A DNA stretch of 64,000 bases, taken from positions 5,146,001-5,210,000 of the forward strand of contig NZ_CP108454.1 in NCBI RefSeq assembly GCF_036240795.1, written 5' to 3'. The first letter of the stretch is position 1; each line of letters begins with the position of its first letter. The DNA comes from Streptomyces sp. NBC_01268 (GTDB lineage: Bacteria > Actinomycetota > Actinomycetes > Streptomycetales > Streptomycetaceae). This document shows positions 32,243 to 40,746 of this stretch, one piece after another. Under the pieces are notes generated by a model. It worked only from the letters and a program-made list of their open reading frames with translations. It was not told the DNA's origin and made no database searches. The translations under genes and the position numbers were made by a program.

Positions 32243-32312
32243 GTGTGCCCGTGCGCGTGTGCCCGTGCGCGTGTGCCCGTGCGCGTGTGCCCGTACGCGT
32301 GTGCCCGTGCGC
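32243..32312. repeat. Five-copy 14-bp minisatellite
   Basis: Five consecutive units of GTGTGCCCGTGCGC (starts 32243, 32257, 32271, 32285, 32299). Only the fourth has a change (G to A). They begin at the last base pair of the terminator stem and continue as diverged TGTCGGTG/GTGTCCGG units to about 32370. Units are contiguous, with no spacers. Confidence 0.9.
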
Positions 32313-32374
32313 ATCTCTGCGTGTCGGTGTGTGACTGGGCGTGTCGGTGCGTGTCCGGGCGTGCCCGTCCGGCC

Positions 32375-32587
32375 TCAGACCGGCCAGTAGGACCGCGCCC
32401 ACGAGCGCGGGCCCGGGCGGTGGCGCACGCCGAGGGCGATGCGCGCCGGGTCCGACCAGCCCTCCGGGGTGCCGGGGCCGCCGCCCTCGGCGGCAGCCGC
32501 CGCCGTGGCCGCGGCCCGGGCCTGGACCACCGCCAGTGCGGCGGCCAGCTCCTCGGGGGTCGGATTGCCTCGTACGACCTTGATCAT
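32375..32587 (-). CDS. pccE: Acyl-CoA carboxylase epsilon subunit
   Basis: A 70-residue protein starting MIKVVRGNPTPEELAAALAV, the conserved head of actinobacterial epsilon subunits, with an Ala-rich helix and the C-terminal WSDPARIALGVRHRPGPRSW motif. Epsilon subunits bind the beta subunit and strongly stimulate propionyl-CoA carboxylase. ATG 32587 lies 20 bp after pccB in the same operon. Length is typical (60-90). Confidence 0.88.
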   Translation of the reverse strand: MIKVVRGNPTPEELAAALAVVQARAAATAAAAAEGGGPGTPEGWSDPARIALGVRHRPGPRSWARSYWPV

Positions 32588-32607
32588 CGTGTTGTCCCTC
32601 CCAGCGC

Positions 32608-34209
32608 CTAGAGCGGGATGTTGCCGTGCTTCTTCGGGGGCAGGGATTCCCGCTTCGTCCGCAGTTGACGCAGCCCCTTCACGATCTGCGGGCGCGTGTC
32701 GGACGGCAGGATCACCCCGTCGATGTAACCGCGCTCGGCCGCGATGTACGGGTTGAGCAGCGCGTCCTCGTACTCCTGGATCAGCCGCGCCCGCTCCGCG
32801 TCCGCCGTGCCGGCCTCCTCGGCCTCGGCGATCGTGCGGCGGTGCAGGATGTTGACCGCGCCCTGGGCGCCCATGACGGCGATCTGCGCGGTCGGCCAGG
32901 CCAGGTTGAGGTCCGCGCCCAGGTGCTTGGAGCCCATGACGTCGTACGCGCCGCCGAAGGCCTTGCGGGTGATGACGGTGATCAGTGGCACGGTCGCCTC
33001 GGCGTACGCGTAGATCAGCTTCGCGCCGCGCCGGATGATGCCGCCGTACTCCTGGTCCACGCCCGGCAGGAAGCCCGGCACGTCGACGAAGGTGAGCACC
33101 GGGATGTTGAACGCGTCGCAGGTGCGCACGAAGCGCGCGGCCTTCTCGCTCGCGTTGATGTCGAGGCAGCCGGCGAACTGCATCGGCTGGTTGGCGACCA
33201 CGCCGACCGGGAAGCCCTCGACGCGGCCGAAGCCGGTCAGGATGTTCGGCGCGAACAGCGCCTGGGTCTCCAGGAACTCGCCGTCGTCGAGGACGTGCTC
33301 GATCACGGTGTGCATGTCGTACGGCTGGTTCGCCGAGTCCGGGATGAGGGTGTCGAGCTCGCGGTCCTCGTCCGTGGCCTCGGTCTCCGCGGTCTCCGGG
33401 AAGGCCGGCGGCTCGGAGAGGTTGTTCGAAGGGAGGTAGGACAGAAGGGACTTGACGTACTCGATCGCGTCCTTCTCGTCGCCCGCCATGTGGTGCGCGA
33501 CACCCGACGTGGTGTTGTGGGTGCGGGCGCCGCCCAGCTCCTCGAAGCCGACGTCCTCGCCGGTCACCGTCTTGATGACGTCCGGTCCCGTGATGAACAT
33601 GTGCGAGGTCTGGTCCACCATCACCGTGAAGTCGGTGATCGCGGGCGAGTAGACCGCGCCGCCCGCGCACGGGCCGACGACCAGCGAGATCTGCGGGATC
33701 ACACCGGAGGCGTGCGTGTTGCGGCGGAAGATCTCGCCGTACATGCCGAGCGCGCTCACACCCTCCTGGATGCGGGCGCCGCCGGAGTCGTTGATGCCGA
33801 TGACCGGGCAGCCGGTCTTCAGCGCGAAGTCCATCACCTTGATGATCTTCTGGCCGTAGACCTCGCCGAGGGCGCCGCCGAAGACGGTGAAGTCCTGCGA
33901 GAACACCGCCACCGGACGCCCGTCGACCGTGCCGTAGCCGGTCACGACGCCGTCACCGTACGGACGGTTCTTCTCCAGGCCGAAGTTGGTCGAGCGGTGC
34001 CGGGCCAGTTCGTCCAGCTCCACGAACGAACCTTCGTCGAGCAGCAGTGCGATCCGCTCGCGCGCGGTCAGCTTTCCCTTCGCGTGCTGCTTCTCGACCG
34101 CCCGTTCGGAACCGGCGTGCGTCGCCTCGCCGATCCGGCGCTGCAGGTCCGCGATCTTGCCCGCGGTCGTGTGAATGTCGATCTGGTCGTGCTCTGCCGG
34201 CTCGGACAT
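32608..34209 (-). CDS. pccB: Propionyl-CoA carboxylase beta subunit (carboxyltransferase)
   Basis: A 533-residue carboxyltransferase. The N-terminal half has the acyl-CoA oxyanion site ([20 protein letters not shown]) and the C-terminal half the carboxybiotin site ([20 protein letters not shown], then [20 protein letters not shown]). The Asp in GGAYDVM corresponds to the residue reported to favour propionyl-CoA in S. coelicolor PccB, so methylmalonyl-CoA supply for polyketides is expected. It works with AccA2 and PccE. The ATG at 34209 gives [17 protein letters not shown]. It is divergent from birA, which attaches biotin to AccA2. Confidence 0.93.
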   Translation of the reverse strand: MSEPAEHDQIDIHTTAGKIADLQRRIGEATHAGSERAVEKQHAKGKLTARERIALLLDEGSFVELDELARHRSTNFGLEKNRPYGDGVVTGYGTVDGRPVAVFSQDFTVFGGALGEVYGQKIIKVMDFALKTGCPVIGINDSGGARIQEGVSALGMYGEIFRRNTHASGVIPQISLVVGPCAGGAVYSPAITDFTVMVDQTSHMFITGPDVIKTVTGEDVGFEELGGARTHNTTSGVAHHMAGDEKDAIEYVKSLLSYLPSNNLSEPPAFPETAETEATDEDRELDTLIPDSANQPYDMHTVIEHVLDDGEFLETQALFAPNILTGFGRVEGFPVGVVANQPMQFAGCLDINASEKAARFVRTCDAFNIPVLTFVDVPGFLPGVDQEYGGIIRRGAKLIYAYAEATVPLITVITRKAFGGAYDVMGSKHLGADLNLAWPTAQIAVMGAQGAVNILHRRTIAEAEEAGTADAERARLIQEYEDALLNPYIAAERGYIDGVILPSDTRPQIVKGLRQLRTKRESLPPKKHGNIPL

Positions 34210-34343
34210 CGGGATGCGGCTCCCTGCCTGGTCACGGGGGGTTCGTTGACTACGAATGGGCTACTGCTGGGCTACTGACCCGTAGCGTATCGGCGCCGAT
34301 ACGGTTCGGCAGTGCGGCGTTTGCCACACCTACGCTGGCTTGC

Positions 34344-35195
34344 ATGACGTCCTCCCAAGGCTCCGCGGGACGCTGGTCCGACCTCGACCGGCCGCCGCTC
34401 AACGCGCCCGCCCTGCGCCACGCGCTCGTCCTCCCCGACGGGCTGTGGACCTCCGTCGACGTGGTCGAGTCCACCGGCTCCACCAACTCCGACCTCGCCG
34501 ACCGCGCCGACGAACTCCCCGAAGGCGCGGTGCTCGTCGCCGAGGAGCAGACCTCCGGCCGCGGCCGGCTCGACCGCAGCTGGACCGCCCCCGCCCGCTC
34601 CGGCCTCTTCTTCTCCGTACTGCTCAAGCCGGACGTGCCCGTGCACCGCTGGGGCTGGCTGCCGCTGCTCACCGGTGTCGCCGCCGCGAGCGGCCTCGCC
34701 AAGGCCGCCGGCGCCGACCTGACCCTCAAGTGGCCCAACGACCTGCTGGTGCGCGTCGCGGGCGAGGAGCGCAAGACCGGCGGCATCCTCGCCGAGCGGG
34801 CCGGTGCGGACGGCGTCGTCGTCGGCCTCGGCGTCAACGTCAGCCTGCGCCCCGACGAGCTCCCCGTCCCCACGGCCGGCTCGCTCCTCCTCGGCAACGC
34901 CGTCTCCACCGACCGCGACACCCTGCTGCGGGCCGTCCTGCGCTCGCTGGAGCAGTGGTACGGGGACTGGGTGCGGGCCGACGGGGACCCGGGCGCCTCC
35001 GGCCTCCTGGAGGCGTACGAGGCCCAGTGCGCCACCCTCGGCCGGCGGGTCCGCGCCGACCTGCCCGGCGAGCGGATGCTGCAGGGCGACGCCGTCGGGG
35101 TCGACGGCGACGGGCGCCTGGTCGTCGCCACCGAGGGCGGCGGCACCGAGGCGGTCGCGGCCGGCGACATCGTCCACCTGCGCGCGGCCGACTGA
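34344..35195 (+). CDS. birA: Biotin-protein ligase without DNA-binding domain
   Basis: A 283-residue ligase that makes biotinyl-AMP and transfers biotin to the carboxylase BCCP lysine. The biotin loop SGRGRLDRSW is at residues 71-80, and LTLKWPNDLLV and RKTGGILAE follow; the C-terminal SH3-like cap ends GDIVHLRA. It lacks the N-terminal HTH of E. coli BirA, so it is a class I enzyme and not a repressor. The ATG at 34344 comes 7 nt after TACGCT (34331-34336) with no Shine-Dalgarno, suggesting leaderless translation. Divergent from pccB. Confidence 0.92.
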   Translation: MTSSQGSAGRWSDLDRPPLNAPALRHALVLPDGLWTSVDVVESTGSTNSDLADRADELPEGAVLVAEEQTSGRGRLDRSWTAPARSGLFFSVLLKPDVPVHRWGWLPLLTGVAAASGLAKAAGADLTLKWPNDLLVRVAGEERKTGGILAERAGADGVVVGLGVNVSLRPDELPVPTAGSLLLGNAVSTDRDTLLRAVLRSLEQWYGDWVRADGDPGASGLLEAYEAQCATLGRRVRADLPGERMLQGDAVGVDGDGRLVVATEGGGTEAVAAGDIVHLRAAD

Positions 35196-35219
35196 CCCGG
35201 GCGGGAGCGCGTGGCGCGT

Positions 35220-35257
35220 CCGAACCGGTCCGTCACCCCCGGTGGCGGCCGGTTCGG
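35220..35257 (+). terminator. Hairpin after birA
   Basis: CCGAACCGG-t-CCG-t-CACC (35220-35237) pairs with GGTGGCGGCCGGTTCGG (35241-35257) with small bulges and a CCC loop, 24 bp past the birA stop. Confidence 0.6.
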
Positions 35258-35376
35258 GCGTGAGCCAGCACACACCTGTCGTATCGTGGAGCCCGATTCG
35301 TGGGGCGCGATCGTGAAGCGCCGTCCACGCGACAGAACGGCAGGACAGTGGGCAGGGAACGGGCAGGAGGCGGCCG

Positions 35377-36675
35377 GTGACCGTCGACGACGCGAGCAGC
35401 GGCGGCGTGGCCGAACCAGCCGAACCCTCCGCCACGGAGGGTTCCTCCGGAACGGCTCCCGGGACACCTTCCGGCACCCCCTCGGGGGACACGCCCGGAA
35501 CCGCTTCCGGAGCCTCCTCCGAGACGCCCTCCGGGGCCTCCGGGGCCTCCGGGGCCGCCCCCGCGCCCGAGCCGCCCTCGGCGTACCCCACCCCCCACCA
35601 CGTCGTCGACCACACCGTCGAACCGACCGACGACCCCCTCGCGATCCGCCTGGAACAGCTCATCCTGGGCGCCGACCGCCGCTACACCCCCTTCCAGGCC
35701 GCCCGCACCGCAGGCGTCTCCATGGAGCTCGCCTCCCGCTTCTGGCGCGCCATGGGCTTCGCCGACATCGGGCAGGCCAAGGCGCTCACCGAGGCCGACG
35801 TCCTGGCGCTGCGCCGCCTCGCCGGCCTGGTCGAGGCGGGGCTGCTCAGCGAGCCGATGGCCGTCCAGGTCGCCCGGTCCACCGGGCAGACCACCGCCCG
35901 GCTGGCCGAATGGCAGATCGACTCCTTCCTGGAGGGCCTGACCGAGCCGCCCGAGCCCGGCATGACCCGCACCGAGGTCACGTACCCCCTCGTCGAACTG
36001 CTCCTGCCCGAGCTGGAGGAGTTCCTGATCTACGTGTGGCGCCGCCAGCTGGCCGCCGCCACCGGCCGGGTCGTCCAGGCCGCCGACGACGAGGAGATGG
36101 TCGACCGGCGGCTCGCGGTCGGCTTCGCGGACCTCGTCGGCTTCACCCGGCTCACCCGGCGCCTGGAGGAGGAGGAGCTCGGCGAGCTCGTGGAGGCCTT
36201 CGAGACCACCTGCGCCGACCTGGTCGCCGCGCACGGCGGCCGGCTCATCAAGACCCTCGGCGACGAGGTCCTCTACGCCGCCGACGACGCCGGCACCGCC
36301 GCCGAGATCGCGCTGCGCCTCATCGAGACGCTGAGTCACGACGAGACCATGCCCGCGCTGCGCGTCGGCATCGCGTTCGGCACCGTGACCACCCGGATGG
36401 GCGACGTCTTCGGCACCACGGTCAACCTGGCCAGCCGGCTCACCTCGATAGCCCCCAAGGACGCCGTCCTGGTCGACAGCGCCCTCGCCGAGGAGCTGAC
36501 CAGGACCGGAGAGGCCCCCGTCTCCGAGACGGGGGCGGCGGAGGAGGCCGCCCGCGCGGAGAAGGAGGGCGAGCGCGCCCCCACGTACCGCTTCGCGCTC
36601 CAGCCGATGTGGCAGCGCCCGGTCCGCGGACTCGGTGTCGTCGAGCCCTGGCTGCTGGGGCGCCGCCCGACCTAG
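35377..36675 (+). CDS. cya: Class III adenylate cyclase
   Basis: A 432-residue cyclase that makes cAMP from ATP. About 75 N-terminal residues are Gly/Ser/Thr/Pro-rich and disordered; residues about 80-235 form a helical region with an HTH-like stretch (RRYTPFQAARTAGVSMELAS); the catalytic domain starts at LAVGFADLVGFTRLTRRLEE (metal Asp in GFADLVGFT) and includes IKTLGDEVLYAADDAG (second metal Asp) and FGTTVNLASRLTSIA (transition-state Asn/Arg region). GTG 35377 follows GGAGGCGGCCG. Cytosolic; no membrane helix. S. coelicolor Cya acts in germination with Crp. Confidence 0.9.
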   Translation: MTVDDASSGGVAEPAEPSATEGSSGTAPGTPSGTPSGDTPGTASGASSETPSGASGASGAAPAPEPPSAYPTPHHVVDHTVEPTDDPLAIRLEQLILGADRRYTPFQAARTAGVSMELASRFWRAMGFADIGQAKALTEADVLALRRLAGLVEAGLLSEPMAVQVARSTGQTTARLAEWQIDSFLEGLTEPPEPGMTRTEVTYPLVELLLPELEEFLIYVWRRQLAAATGRVVQAADDEEMVDRRLAVGFADLVGFTRLTRRLEEEELGELVEAFETTCADLVAAHGGRLIKTLGDEVLYAADDAGTAAEIALRLIETLSHDETMPALRVGIAFGTVTTRMGDVFGTTVNLASRLTSIAPKDAVLVDSALAEELTRTGEAPVSETGAAEEAARAEKEGERAPTYRFALQPMWQRPVRGLGVVEPWLLGRRPT

Positions 36676-36712
36676 GATCCCGGTGAACAGTCGTTAACCG
36701 GGAGGGTGTGCG

Positions 36713-37546
36713 GTGATGTCGGAGCAGTCGTCCGAGCAGGCGTCGGGGCAGTCGGGACGGACCGAGCTGCGGTTCGGTGAGTTCGTCGCGGTCCGCAAGG
36801 AGGGATTCGTCGCCGAGCTCGTCCTCGACCGGCCCAAGGCGATGAACGCGGTCTCCTCCGAGATGGCCCGCTCCATCGGCGCCGCCTGCGACGCGCTGGC
36901 CGCCGACCCGTCCGTGCGGGTCACCGTGCTGACCTCCTCCAACGACCGGGCCTTCTGCGTCGGCGCCGACCTCAAGGAGCGCAACTCCTTCAGCGACGCC
37001 GAGCTGGTCCGGCAGCGGCCCACCGCCCGGGCCGCCTACACCGGCGTCCTGGAGCTGCCCATGCCGACCGTCGCCGCCGTGCACGGCTTCGCCCTCGGCG
37101 GCGGCTTCGAGCTGGCCCTCGCCTGCGACGTGATCGTCGCCGACGCGACCGCCGTGGTCGGGCTGCCCGAGGTCTCCGTGGGCGTCATCCCCGGCGGCGG
37201 CGGTACGCAGCTGCTGCCGCGCCGGGTGGGCGCTGCCCGCGCGGCCGAGCTGGTCTTCACGGCCCGCCGGGTCGAGGCCGCCGAGGCGCGCGAACTGGGC
37301 CTGGTGGACCTGCTGGAGGAGGACGCCCGGACGGCGGCCCTGGAGCTCGCCGGCCGGATCGCGGCCAACTCGCCGGTCGGCCTGCGCGCCGCCAAGAAGG
37401 CCATGCGCCTCGGCCAGGGCCTGGACCTGCGGGCGGGCCTCGAGGTCGAGGACGCGGCCTGGCGCTCGGTGGCCTTCTCGGGCGACCGGGCGGAGGGCGT
37501 GGCGGCGTTCAACGAGAAGCGGAAGCCGAACTGGCCGGGGGAGTAG
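36713..37546 (+). CDS. Enoyl-CoA hydratase/isomerase family protein
   Basis: A 277-residue crotonase-fold protein. Oxyanion-hole segments are FCVGADLKERN and HGFALGGGFELALACD; the catalytic Glu of GGGFELALACD and of GLPEVSVGVIPGGGGTQLLP are both present, so hydratase activity (2-enoyl-CoA plus water to 3-hydroxyacyl-CoA) is plausible. The N-terminal 18 residues are Ser/Gln-rich. The GTG 36713 and ATG 36716 are adjacent starts behind GGGAGGG. It lies 37 bp after cya in the same orientation and may be cotranscribed. It is likely involved in fatty- or branched-acid breakdown. Confidence 0.87.
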   Translation: MMSEQSSEQASGQSGRTELRFGEFVAVRKEGFVAELVLDRPKAMNAVSSEMARSIGAACDALAADPSVRVTVLTSSNDRAFCVGADLKERNSFSDAELVRQRPTARAAYTGVLELPMPTVAAVHGFALGGGFELALACDVIVADATAVVGLPEVSVGVIPGGGGTQLLPRRVGAARAAELVFTARRVEAAEARELGLVDLLEEDARTAALELAGRIAANSPVGLRAAKKAMRLGQGLDLRAGLEVEDAAWRSVAFSGDRAEGVAAFNEKRKPNWPGE

Positions 37547-37682
37547 CGGGCGGGGCCGCGCACGGCGGCCGGTGAGCGCGGCGGCGGGACGGCCGCCGCG
37601 CCGAGGCCGGCGCGCGCTTCGCCCGCGCACGCTTCGACTTCGTATCCATCTCGTCCCGAAATCGTCCTAATTTTCACCATAT

Positions 37683-37697
37683 GTAACTTTCCGTGAC
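37683..37697 (+). promoter_or_regulatory. BldD-like box upstream of the GGDEF gene
   Basis: GTAACTTTCCGTGAC fits seven of the nine fixed positions of the BldD consensus nTnACnCWGnGTnAn. It lies 43 bp upstream of the start codon. BldD, which binds c-di-GMP, is known to control several diguanylate cyclase genes in Streptomyces. Confidence 0.5.
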
Positions 37698-37740
37698 GTC
37701 TCGGAGGGGAAAACAGATCATTCCTCCCTAAGCTGGAGGA

Positions 37741-38856
37741 ATGGGTGAGGACGTGCGGTTGCGGGCCGTGGTGGCGCTGGCTCAGGCGATGGCGGCGGCG
37801 CACACCCCGCGCGAGTTCTGGCGGGCCGCGGCGCTGGGCGCCGGTGAGGCGCTCGGCGGCAGCTTCGCCGCGCTCTCGGTCTGGGAGCGGGACCACGGGC
37901 GGCTGAAGGTCCTGGTGAATGCCGGGGAGCGGGCCGTGGGCGAGGAGGAGTTCCCGGACTCGGAGACGTATCCCGTGCACGAGTTCCCGGAGATCACGGA
38001 GTTCCTGCACGAGCAGTGGGCGGGCGGCGGGGAGCCCGACGCCTGGGTGGAGACCGCCGACGACCGGGTGCCCACCGGCCGGGTCGCCGGGCTGCGGCGG
38101 CGCGGGCGCGGCTGCTGCGTCGTCGCGCCGATCGTGCTGCACGGGCGGGCCTGGGGCGAGCTGTACGTGGCGCGCCGGGCCGGGGAGGTGCGCTTCGACC
38201 GGGACGACGCGGACTTCGCCACGGTGCTGGCCGCGGTGGTCGCGGCGGGGATCGCGCAGGCGGAGCGGCTGGAGGAGGTCCGGAAGCTGGCCTTCACGGA
38301 CCCGCTGACGGGGCTCGCCAACCGGCGGGCGGTGGACACCCGCCTCGACGAGGCGATCGAGCGCTATCGGACCGACGGCTCGGTGGTGAGCCTCGTGGTC
38401 TGCGACCTCAATGGTCTGAAACGAGTCAACGACACGCACGGCCACGCGGTCGGCGACCGCCTGCTGGAACGATTCGGCTCCGTACTGTCACGGTGCGGGG
38501 CGCGGCTGTCGGGGGCGCTCGCCGCGCGTCTGGGCGGCGACGAGTTCTGTCTGGTCTCGGTCGGGCCCACCGCCGACGAGGTCGTGGGCGTCGCCGAGGA
38601 GCTGTGCGTGCGCGCCGCCGAGCTGGAGCTGGGCGAGGGCGTCGCCTGCGGGGTCGCGTCGACCGGCGACCCGATCGGCCCGCTGAAGTCGGCCCGCCGG
38701 CTCTTCCGCCTCGCCGACGCGGCGCAGTACCAGGCGAAGGCCGCCCGCTCGGTGAAGCCCGTGGTGGCGGGCCGGGACGGCACCGTCATCCGCCTCGCGG
38801 ACGCGCCTCCCGGGGCGCGCGACCGCCGCCGCTTCAGGGACGCGCCGCCGGTGTAG
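37741..38856 (+). CDS. cdgE: GAF-GGDEF diguanylate cyclase (CdgE-like)
   Basis: A 371-residue protein. The N-terminal GAF-like sensor covers about residues 5-175 (FAALSVWERDHGRLKVLVN, CVVAPIVLHGRAWGELYVAR). The GGDEF domain runs from about 180 (LAFTDPLTGLANRRAVDTRL) with DLNGLKRVNDTHGHAVGDRL and an intact active loop RLGGDEFC near residue 263. It should make c-di-GMP from two GTP. No membrane helix, so a soluble sensor. The ATG at 37741 abuts GGAGGA; GTG 37753 would have better spacing. Located where I recall S. coelicolor cdgE. A BldD-like box lies upstream. Confidence 0.87.
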   Translation: MGEDVRLRAVVALAQAMAAAHTPREFWRAAALGAGEALGGSFAALSVWERDHGRLKVLVNAGERAVGEEEFPDSETYPVHEFPEITEFLHEQWAGGGEPDAWVETADDRVPTGRVAGLRRRGRGCCVVAPIVLHGRAWGELYVARRAGEVRFDRDDADFATVLAAVVAAGIAQAERLEEVRKLAFTDPLTGLANRRAVDTRLDEAIERYRTDGSVVSLVVCDLNGLKRVNDTHGHAVGDRLLERFGSVLSRCGARLSGALAARLGGDEFCLVSVGPTADEVVGVAEELCVRAAELELGEGVACGVASTGDPIGPLKSARRLFRLADAAQYQAKAARSVKPVVAGRDGTVIRLADAPPGARDRRRFRDAPPV

Positions 38857-38894
38857 GCGCGGCCGCTCGCGGCGGGCGGCGGGGCGGGTCACGG

Positions 38895-39716
38895 TCAGGC
38901 CGCCGGGTGGGTCGGGGCGGCGGCGATGTCGCGGACCGCGGCGGCGACGGCGCGGAAGTCCTTGCGCAGGATCTTCGAGTGGTTGCTGGGCACCTTGGCG
39001 CTGACCCGGATGTTCGGCTTCCGTGCGACGACGGGGTCGAGGTTGGCGCGGATCTGCTCCATGAGCTTCGCCTCGCCGCCGAGGTTGCCGCCGGTGGCGA
39101 GCACGTACCGGACGGGCACGGTCAGCGCGTCGAAGACCGGGTCGAGGCGGGCGGGTGCGCAGAGTTCGTTGGCCTCGATGTTGATCTCGGCGTGCTGGGC
39201 GGCGCTCATGCGGGCGGCCATGCCCAGGCGGCGGGCGACGGGGAAGAGCGGGCCGAGGCGGCGGAAGAGGGTGCGGATCTGCTCGCGGTGGGCGTCGTTC
39301 AGCCACTCGTGCGGCAGGGCGCCGTCGACGGCCACGGCCGCGTGGACGCGGTCGGGGTTCCTGGCGGCCCAGTTGAGGGCGATGAGGGAGCCGTACGACC
39401 AGCCGACGAGGATCGGGCGCTCGACGCCCCGGGCGGTGAGGACGGCGTCGAGGTCGCGGAGGGTGGCCTCGAAGGAGTAGTCGCCGGCCTGCCCGGACCT
39501 GCCGCGGGCCCGCTCGTCGAAGGTGATGTGCCGGTAGCCGTCGCCGAGTTCGGCGATGACGCGGCGCCAGTGCTTCTGGTCGGCGTAGCAGCCGTTGAGG
39601 TAGACGACGGGGCGGCCGGCGCCGCCGGTGTCGGTGACGGCGAGGGTGGTGTCCTCGATCGGTACGAGACCGGTCCAGGGAGAGGCGGTGGTGGTGGCGG
39701 TGGTGGTGCTGGTCAT
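38895..39716 (-). CDS. Alpha/beta-hydrolase
   Basis: A 273-residue hydrolase: oxyanion stretch PVVYLNGCYADQKHWRRVIA, FDERARGRSGQAG, nucleophile elbow ILVGWSYGSLIALNWA (Ser in GWSYGS), and catalytic His near VPSNHSKILRKDF. The N-terminus MTSTTTATTTAS is low-complexity. ATG 39716 follows GAAGGAACA. It lies 59 bp downstream of the DUF4097 gene and probably shares its promoter. Substrate unknown. Confidence 0.85.
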   Translation of the reverse strand: MTSTTTATTTASPWTGLVPIEDTTLAVTDTGGAGRPVVYLNGCYADQKHWRRVIAELGDGYRHITFDERARGRSGQAGDYSFEATLRDLDAVLTARGVERPILVGWSYGSLIALNWAARNPDRVHAAVAVDGALPHEWLNDAHREQIRTLFRRLGPLFPVARRLGMAARMSAAQHAEINIEANELCAPARLDPVFDALTVPVRYVLATGGNLGGEAKLMEQIRANLDPVVARKPNIRVSAKVPSNHSKILRKDFRAVAAAVRDIAAAPTHPAA

Positions 39717-39775
39717 GGTGGGTGTTCCTTCGGGGTGTTCGGCTGAGTGTCGGGTGCGGGGCTGGAGGGGGCCGG

Positions 39776-40447
39776 TCAGATGCTGCGGGCGGTGATGTCG
39801 CCGTAGGCGGTGGTCGCCTGGACGTTCAGCTGGGCGGCGGAACCCGTGGCGTTCCGCAGGGAGTTGTGGACCCGGCCGTAGCGGGTCCCGGCGTCCAGGG
39901 AGGCGGAGACGCCGTGGGCGGCGCCGATCGCGATCTCCCCGGCCTCGGTGCGCAGTTCGACGGTGCCGCGCACGGCCTCGGCGACGGTGATGTCGCCCTT
40001 CTGGGTGGTGATCTCGGCGGAGCCGTCCAGGCGGCCGACGAAGACGTCGCCGGCCTGCAGGGCGAGGCGGGCGCCCGCGGTCCCGTCCAGGGTGACCTTG
40101 CCCTCCGCGGCCTCGAAGGAGACGTCGCCCAGTCGCCCGACGCCCCGGAGTTCGGCGCTCGCCGCCGTCGCCCGGAGGCGGGAGCCGGCCGGCAGCTGGA
40201 CGGTCACCTCGACGGCACCGGAGCTGCCGAGGACCCGGTGCGGCGCGGGCGCGGCCTCGATCCGGAGGACCCCGTCGCCGTACGCGACCGTGATCCGCTC
40301 GGCCGCCTTCACGTCCCGGCCGTTGGAGGCCTGGGCGGGCAGGACCTCGACGGTGGTGTCGGTCCGGTCGGCGGCGATGACGCGGACGCGGCCGGCGGGG
40401 ATGTCGAGGACGGCGGTGATGGGGGAGGTGGTGGCGAACTTCTGCAT
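39776..40447 (-). CDS. DUF4097-family beta-strand repeat protein
   Basis: A 223-residue protein composed of regular short beta repeats (VRVIAADRTDTTVEVLPA, VTVQLPAGSRLRATAASAEL, VELRTEAGEIAIGAAHGVSA, LNVQATTAYGDITARSI), the adhesin-like solenoid of DUF4097. No signal peptide, so it appears cytoplasmic. In many Streptomyces this gene follows a small HicB/ribbon-helix-helix gene; none is visible upstream here, where there is instead a promoter crowded with GCAACG operators. First gene of an operon with the hydrolase. ATG 40447 follows CAGGAG. Confidence 0.82.
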   Translation of the reverse strand: MQKFATTSPITAVLDIPAGRVRVIAADRTDTTVEVLPAQASNGRDVKAAERITVAYGDGVLRIEAAPAPHRVLGSSGAVEVTVQLPAGSRLRATAASAELRGVGRLGDVSFEAAEGKVTLDGTAGARLALQAGDVFVGRLDGSAEITTQKGDITVAEAVRGTVELRTEAGEIAIGAAHGVSASLDAGTRYGRVHNSLRNATGSAAQLNVQATTAYGDITARSI

Positions 40448-40495
40448 CGTGGGCTCCTGCGTTCGTTTCGTTCGTCTGTGTTTCTGACGATGGAA

Positions 40496-40524
40496 AAGCT
40501 ACGTTGCGTTCTCGGATCTGGCAA
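40496..40524 (-). promoter_or_regulatory. Promoter of the DUF4097-hydrolase operon
   Basis: Minus-strand -35 TTGCCA (40519-40524), 17-bp spacer, -10 TAGCTT (40496-40501). Predicted start about 42 nt before ATG 40447. GCAACG half-sites lie inside the spacer and over the -35. Confidence 0.6.
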
Positions 40525-40622
40525 CGCATTCGTTGCGCGGAATCTGTATTTACGCAGCTCAGAGCCAAAGAATCGTTGCAACGGGAATGGCTTCAATGCA
40601 ACGCCATCCAGGCAAGCGTTGC
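40502..40622. promoter_or_regulatory. Array of six GCAACG half-sites
   Basis: Hexamer GCAACG or its complement at 40502, 40521, 40531, 40574/40578 (palindrome CGTTGCAACG, 40574-40583), 40598 and 40617. Pairs are arranged with 4- or 13-nt spacings. The array covers and extends 100 bp upstream of the DUF4097 promoter, the pattern of a cooperatively bound regulator. Confidence 0.65.
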
Positions 40623-40673
40623 AATGAATGAGTCGTGAAGGCTACGCGGCGGCGCCGTCTCGCCGATAAACCT

Positions 40674-40731
40674 CTGCGTGACGCAGGTGATGGGGTTAGT
40701 GTCTGTGCATCGCAAAGATTGCGTCACGCAG
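40674..40731 (+). promoter_or_regulatory. NmrA-operon promoter flanked by two mirrored operators
   Basis: TGCGTGACGCA (40675-40685) and its reverse complement TGCGTCACGCA (40720-40730) flank a candidate -10 TAGTGT (40697-40702); the -35 position falls inside the first copy. A CGCAA-AGA-TTGCG palindrome (40711-40723) overlaps the second. A repressor binding both copies would block the promoter and early transcript. The coupled winged-helix gene at 41637 is a plausible binder. Confidence 0.55.
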
Positions 40732-40746
40732 TGAATGGAGAAACCG

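Noticed and set aside
32243..32312. CRISPR-like repeat array
   Set aside because: The 14-bp units are contiguous, without unique spacers, and no cas gene is present. It is a minisatellite.
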